Shown here one piece after another: positions 28,140-32,131 of a DNA stretch of 32,131 bases. The DNA lies in the NCBI GenBank assembly GCA_012517115.1, contig JAAYVP010000441.1:1-32131 (forward strand), given 5' to 3'. Made by a program: the position numbers and the translations under genes. The DNA is from Brooklawnia sp. GTDB taxonomy: Bacteria > Actinomycetota > Actinomycetes > Propionibacteriales > Propionibacteriaceae. How positions within the stretch are numbered: the stretch's first letter is position 1; each line of letters begins with the position of its first letter. The notes beneath the pieces are model-generated. The model searched no databases. It had not been told where the DNA came from and saw only the letters and a program-made list of their open reading frames with translations.

Positions 28140-28373
28140 ATGGTTGAGCGAAAGCAGGTGCTGCTGCGGCTTGACCCAGCCGTGCACGATGCCCTGCAGC
28201 GCTGGGCCAGCGACGAATTGCGCTCGGTGAACGCCCAGATCGAGGTGCTGTTGCGACGGGAACTGCAGCAGGCGGGACGACTACCTGACCAGGTCGCCCC
28301 GCTCCCACGGCGCGGCCGGCCAGCCAAGCGGAGCGAGTGGCGTCAACCACCCGAACCGGCACCGCAGCATTGA
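28140..28373 (+). CDS. Ribbon-helix-helix (Arc/CopG-like) protein with AT-hook-like C-terminus
   Basis: [42 protein letters not shown] is RHH-like; tail [10 protein letters not shown] contains an AT-hook-like RGRP core. 9 nt after the SPFH stop. Confidence 0.85.
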   Translation: MVERKQVLLRLDPAVHDALQRWASDELRSVNAQIEVLLRRELQQAGRLPDQVAPLPRRGRPAKRSEWRQPPEPAPQH

Positions 28374-28396
28374 TCATTGCGGCATCGGGTCCGGGC

Positions 28397-29413
28397 TCAG
28401 CCCACCGGGAGAGACCACAGACCCTTGTGGGCTAGCGGACGCCAACCCAGTTCGGTGTTGATCCGCAGCATATGGACGTTGTCAGCAGCGTTGTGGGTGA
28501 TGATGCGCCGCACATTGCCGTACCGCTCGCGCACCAACGCGGTGGCCAATGTCTTCAGCGATCGTCCCAGTCCGTGTCCGCGGTGTCCGGACGCCACCGA
28601 AGTGTCCCATTGGTAGGCCACTGTCGTGCCGTCCTGCACTGCGATCTGGGTGAGGCCGGCGATCGCCCCATCCGGAGCCAGCGCCAGCACCGTCACCAGC
28701 AGCCGTCCAGCCTCGACCGCACTGGCCTCGTCGGCCGCTACTCGATCAGCACTGAACTTCTCGGCAATGTAACCGGTTTCACCGATCGGGGCGTCCGCCA
28801 TGGTGATCTCGTGCATGGTGCCCACCTGAGCCCGCCAGCGCGCCGGTGTGGGACCGAACCAGTGCGCCAGCCGATAACCATCAGCAGGCGGCTCGGGTTC
28901 ACCCGCGCTCCACGGATCGATCTCGGAGATCCGGTAGACGTGGGCAAGCTGGGCGCCCGCCGAAACCAGCAGGTCGGCGACAACGTCACGTCCGATCGAG
29001 CCAATGCCGGTCGGTGAGGTCAGTTGCTCGCTGACATCGGCATGCAGGTACCACAGGATCACGTTATTGCGACGATACTCCCGGGCGAAGTCGCGACAAA
29101 TCTCCAGGACGAACGGCAGGACGAGCGCTGGATCGGCGTCGGGATGTAGCCAGATCTCTGCTTCGGCCGGGCCACCACTGACGAGGTTGACCTCCAGTTC
29201 AACGGCGGCCAGGTCACCGCCCTCGTCGCTCAGCAATGCCCAGTCCTTGACGATCGGCGGAACCTGATACCTCACCGCGGCGACGATCTCACGACCCAGC
29301 CAGGCGAGTTTCGCGTTGCCCACCCGGTTGTGCGAGACCGTAGCAGTCAACTGCTCTACTCGTTCGGCCTGCCGGAGAAGATATTCGCCGGGGCCCAGCA
29401 TCGTGATCTGCAC
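28397..29413 (-). CDS. GNAT-family acetyltransferase (long, mycothiol-synthase-like layout)
   Basis: YQWDTSVASGHRGHGLGRSLKTLATALVRERYGNVRRIITHNAADNVHMLRINTELGWRPL. Start set to GTG 29413 (VQITMLGPGEYLLR) from the leaderless -10. Confidence 0.82.
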   Translation of the reverse strand: MQITMLGPGEYLLRQAERVEQLTATVSHNRVGNAKLAWLGREIVAAVRYQVPPIVKDWALLSDEGGDLAAVELEVNLVSGGPAEAEIWLHPDADPALVLPFVLEICRDFAREYRRNNVILWYLHADVSEQLTSPTGIGSIGRDVVADLLVSAGAQLAHVYRISEIDPWSAGEPEPPADGYRLAHWFGPTPARWRAQVGTMHEITMADAPIGETGYIAEKFSADRVAADEASAVEAGRLLVTVLALAPDGAIAGLTQIAVQDGTTVAYQWDTSVASGHRGHGLGRSLKTLATALVRERYGNVRRIITHNAADNVHMLRINTELGWRPLAHKGLWSLPVG

Positions 29414-29419
29414 CCGGCC

Positions 29420-29425
29420 AGCATA
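29420..29425 (-). promoter_or_regulatory. -10 element TATGCT, leaderless arrangement for GNAT gene
   Basis: TATGCT-GGCCGG-GTG(29413) on the minus strand. Confidence 0.55.
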
Positions 29426-29470
29426 GGCGCACCCCGTCGCTGGGCCCGGCCCGACGAAGGCGGCCGGCCA

Positions 29471-29476
29471 TAAAGT
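29471..29476 (+). promoter_or_regulatory. -10 element TAAAGT, leaderless arrangement for small ORF
   Basis: TAAAGT-GAAGCC-ATG(29483). Confidence 0.55.
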
Positions 29477-29482
29477 GAAGCC

Positions 29483-29620
29483 ATGACTGACATCGAGCGC
29501 ATCGCGATTGTGGGCGCCGACACCAGCGCCGACGCTGCCGTGGTGGTCGGGCCACAGACCTCCATCCTGTCGATCCTGAACAGCCTCGACTCCGAGAACC
29601 GCCACGCAGCTCAGGCGTAG
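29483..29620 (+). CDS. Small protein, 45 aa, unknown function (not in the ORF track)
   Basis: MTDIERIAIVGADTSADAAVVVGPQTSILSILNSLDSENRHAAQA*; about 39 of 45 codons end in G/C; leaderless -10 at the same spacing as neighbouring genes. Confidence 0.65.
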   Translation: MTDIERIAIVGADTSADAAVVVGPQTSILSILNSLDSENRHAAQA

Positions 29621-29639
29621 CCACGCAGCTCAGGCGTAG
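29602..29639. repeat. 19-bp perfect tandem duplication
   Basis: CCACGCAGCTCAGGCGTAG at 29602-29620 and again at 29621-29639. Confidence 0.97.
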
Positions 29640-32131
29640 CCGTGTCGGGCCTTGCTCGCCGTCTCCTGCGCCTTGAACAGGTTGAACCGCGGCAGGAACT
29701 TATCCCAATCGATGGCATGGGCGTCCAGTTCGGGGCCGTCGATGCAGGCGTGCTTGCGGATCATCTTCCCGTCCACCACGAACGGCACCATGCAGGCACC
29801 ACACATGCCCGTGGCGTCCACCATGATCGAGTTCAAGGACGCGATCGTCTTGACCCCGTACGGCTTCGACAAGTCTGAGACTGAGCGCATCATCAGTGGC
29901 GGACCGATGGTGGTGATCTCAGCGATCGGGCGTCCCTCACCGGCCGCGTTGGCGTCCAGCATCTGCTTGAGCGGCACCGTGACGAAACCCTCGATGCCGA
30001 ACGACCCATCGTTGCTGGTGTAGATCACCTCGAGCCGGTCGCCGAACTCGGCCTGCAGTTGGTCGACCCGCTCCCCCTCACCGACCCAGAAGAGCAGGTC
30101 CGCGTTTCGGAAGCCGGCGATCAGCGTGACGTGGTTACCCAGCCGCAGGTGCTCCCGAGCTATCGGGTGCACCGGTGGCAACCCGACACCACCAGCGGTG
30201 AACACGACTGTCTGCTCGTCCGGCACCCGATGCAGCAGGCTCGGCTGCCCCAGCGGGCCGGCGACACCGGCCAACTGGTCGCCGACTTGGAGTTGGTTGA
30301 TCCGCCGAGTGCTGGTACCCATGGCCTGAATGACCAGGACGATCGTGCCGGCGTTCGCGTCCCAGTCGGCCAATGTCAGCGGGATCAGCTCGCCCTTGGG
30401 TTCGCCCAGCACTCGGACGAACTGCCCGGCCTGGGCAGAACGAGAGACCAGCGGGGCATAGACCTGAAGCTCGACGATGCCAGGCCCCAGCTCACGGCGA
30501 CCGGTGATGGTATTGGCGGCCCCCGCCAGCTCGTTGAACCGCTTCGCCCGCGAAACCATGTCACGGATCTCCGTCGCCGGCAGCAGGGACGCCTCCCTGA
30601 TCTCGCGGGCAGCGGCCTGGCCGTCACCGGCCGCCTTCACTGCCGTCGACCCGCCGCGCGCTGCGTCGCCGCCAGAATAGACCCCGTCGAGCGAAGTGGC
30701 TTGGCTGCCCTCGGTCAGTTCCAACGCCCCTGCGGTGGTCACGGTCAGTGCCGGCTCGGAGTCCTTGATGATCGGGTTGGCCGAATTGCCCAGGGCCATG
30801 ATCACCAGGTCGGCGGGCACCGTCTCGGTTCGGCCGGTGGCCACGGGACGCCGCCGGCCGGAAGCGTCCGGTTCGCCGAGCTCCATCACCTCAAGCGTCG
30901 CCGCGCGCACGAAGTGCGTCGCGTCGTCGCCGAGAAACTCGCTCGGTGACCGCAAAGTTGCCAACTGCACGCCTTCCTCCAAGGCGTGCTCCAACTCCTC
31001 GACCCGAGCAGGCATCTCGTCCTGGGTGCGCCGGTAGACGATAGTGACCTGCCCGCCAAGCCGCCGGGCGGTACGGGCGGCGTCCATCGCGGTGTTACCA
31101 CCGCCGATCACCATCACCTGCTTGCTACGGCAGACCGGCAGCGGCGTCTCATGGTCGTCGCGATGGCCCTGCATCAGGTTCACCCTGGTCAGGAACTCGT
31201 TGGCGCTCATCACATTGAGCAGGTGCTCACCGGGCACGTTCATGAACCGCGGCAGGCCAGCTCCCGAGCCCACGAAGATGTGCGCGAACCCGGCATCTTT
31301 GAGTTCGGCGAGGGTTGCGGTCTTGCCAACCACGAAGTTGGTGATGAACGTGCCGCCCAACGCCTTGATCTTGCCCACCACGTCGTCGATCAGCGAGTTC
31401 GGCAGCCGGAACTCCGGAATGCCGTAACGCAGCACACCGCCCAACTCGTGGAACGCCTCAAGCACCGTCACCGGATGGCCTTCGGCGGCCAGCAGGAAGG
31501 CGTTGATCAGCCCGGAAGGCCCAGACCCAACCACGGCAATGGGTGGCTTGGTGGCCACCTGCCAGGGGTCGGGCAGACCGGCGTACTTGGCAGTGTTGCC
31601 GTCGGGATTGACCAGCCGCTCACGCTGCGGCAGGAACCATTCCAGTTGGCCGATCTCGATGGGCCGGCCGGAGTGCGCACAGACCGATTGGCATTGCAGT
31701 TCCTGCGGACAGATGCGTCCGGTCACGTTGGGCAGCGGGTTAATCGACTCGATCAGGTCCATCGCCTCACGGAAATGGCCGGTGCCCAGCAACCGCATCA
31801 TGTCTGGGATCGCCACCTGCACCGGACAGCCACCCTTGGGTTCATTGCGGCCAGCCAGCAGCTCACCCAACTGGCAGGGCTTGTCAGCGCACTGCTTGTC
31901 GCGTAGCGCCTCCAGCCAGACCAGCAGGTCAACCTCCCGCTGGGTGTAACCGAGAGTCAGGTAGCCCAGGTAGCCCTGATTGACCAGTTCGAAGTCCTCG
32001 CTGCGCTCTTCAGGCTGGCGGATGTACGGCGGAATAGACGAATTCGCCGGCCAACCCTGACTGAGGCCGGCAAAGACCGGGTATCGCTGCGAAAGGTGCG
32101 CGTCCAAGGCGCGGATGAACTTGCGTTTGGC
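29630..32131 (-). CDS. Fused FAD/NAD(P) oxidoreductase: GltD/NfnL/SudA-like N-terminus plus FNR-type NfnS/SudB-like C-terminus (partial at right edge)
   Basis: PPIAVVGSGPSGLINAFLLAAEGHPVTVLEAFHELGGVLRYGIPEFRLP, VMVIGGGNTAMDAARTARRLGG; then FNR-like PLVSRSAQAGQFVRVLGEPKGELIPLTLAD and DATGMCGACMVPFVVDGKMIRKHACIDGPELDAHAIDWD. Frame stays open past TTG 32107 to the edge (AKRKFIRALDAH). Confidence 0.88.
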   Translation of the reverse strand, partial: AKRKFIRALDAHLSQRYPVFAGLSQGWPANSSIPPYIRQPEERSEDFELVNQGYLGYLTLGYTQREVDLLVWLEALRDKQCADKPCQLGELLAGRNEPKGGCPVQVAIPDMMRLLGTGHFREAMDLIESINPLPNVTGRICPQELQCQSVCAHSGRPIEIGQLEWFLPQRERLVNPDGNTAKYAGLPDPWQVATKPPIAVVGSGPSGLINAFLLAAEGHPVTVLEAFHELGGVLRYGIPEFRLPNSLIDDVVGKIKALGGTFITNFVVGKTATLAELKDAGFAHIFVGSGAGLPRFMNVPGEHLLNVMSANEFLTRVNLMQGHRDDHETPLPVCRSKQVMVIGGGNTAMDAARTARRLGGQVTIVYRRTQDEMPARVEELEHALEEGVQLATLRSPSEFLGDDATHFVRAATLEVMELGEPDASGRRRPVATGRTETVPADLVIMALGNSANPIIKDSEPALTVTTAGALELTEGSQATSLDGVYSGGDAARGGSTAVKAAGDGQAAAREIREASLLPATEIRDMVSRAKRFNELAGAANTITGRRELGPGIVELQVYAPLVSRSAQAGQFVRVLGEPKGELIPLTLADWDANAGTIVLVIQAMGTSTRRINQLQVGDQLAGVAGPLGQPSLLHRVPDEQTVVFTAGGVGLPPVHPIAREHLRLGNHVTLIAGFRNADLLFWVGEGERVDQLQAEFGDRLEVIYTSNDGSFGIEGFVTVPLKQMLDANAAGEGRPIAEITTIGPPLMMRSVSDLSKPYGVKTIASLNSIMVDATGMCGACMVPFVVDGKMIRKHACIDGPELDAHAIDWDKFLPRFNLFKAQETASKARHGYA

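Noticed and set aside
28140-28373. RHH protein as antitoxin of a toxin-antitoxin pair
   Set aside because: The upstream partner is an SPFH membrane protein, not a toxin family; no RelE/HicA/Doc-like ORF is adjacent, so a regulator role fits better.
30986-31906. 306-aa plus-strand ORF
   Set aside because: Antisense to the fused oxidoreductase; no recognisable family.
1-32131. CRISPR arrays, prophage, insertion sequences, tRNA/rRNA genes
   Set aside because: No spaced repeats, integrase/transposase motifs or recognisable RNA-gene sequences were seen on reading; no tRNA-scan could be run.

Overview
The window is a GC-rich actinobacterial chromosomal segment, probably Propionibacteriales-like by gene content (inference). 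It is densely packed with housekeeping genes. Recognisable genes include a CitE/malyl-CoA-lyase-like gene (cut by the left edge), a soluble MgtE_N/CBS protein with a DUF1003 protein, mrp, tatB, dapA, an O-methyltransferase, glgC/glgA (divergent), a DUF3117 gene, a DivIVA-like gene, dapE, dapD, a lysozyme-fold-like membrane protein, dapC, fdxA, fumC, a GNAT gene, a putP-type symporter, a truncated globin, a NarL-type two-component system, a membrane-fused alpha/beta hydrolase, tkt, gltA, an App1-type phosphatase, a DAG-kinase-family gene, an SPFH protein with an RHH protein, a second GNAT gene, and an NfnAB/SudAB-like fused flavoprotein (cut by the right edge). I saw no CRISPR array, rRNA, tRNA, transposon or prophage. 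The observations most worth a second look are: (1) a repeated leaderless-promoter signature, in which a -10-like hexamer ends exactly 7 nt before the start codon at about 15 genes; (2) a previously unlisted 45-aa small ORF at 29483-29620 that carries this signature; (3) a possible membrane-lipid module in which a DAG-kinase/App1-phosphatase operon is divergent from an SPFH + RHH/AT-hook pair, with an AT-rich palindrome over the SPFH promoter; (4) a 32-bp perfect palindrome inside the App1-like CDS; and (5) a 19-bp tandem duplication at a convergent stop-codon junction.
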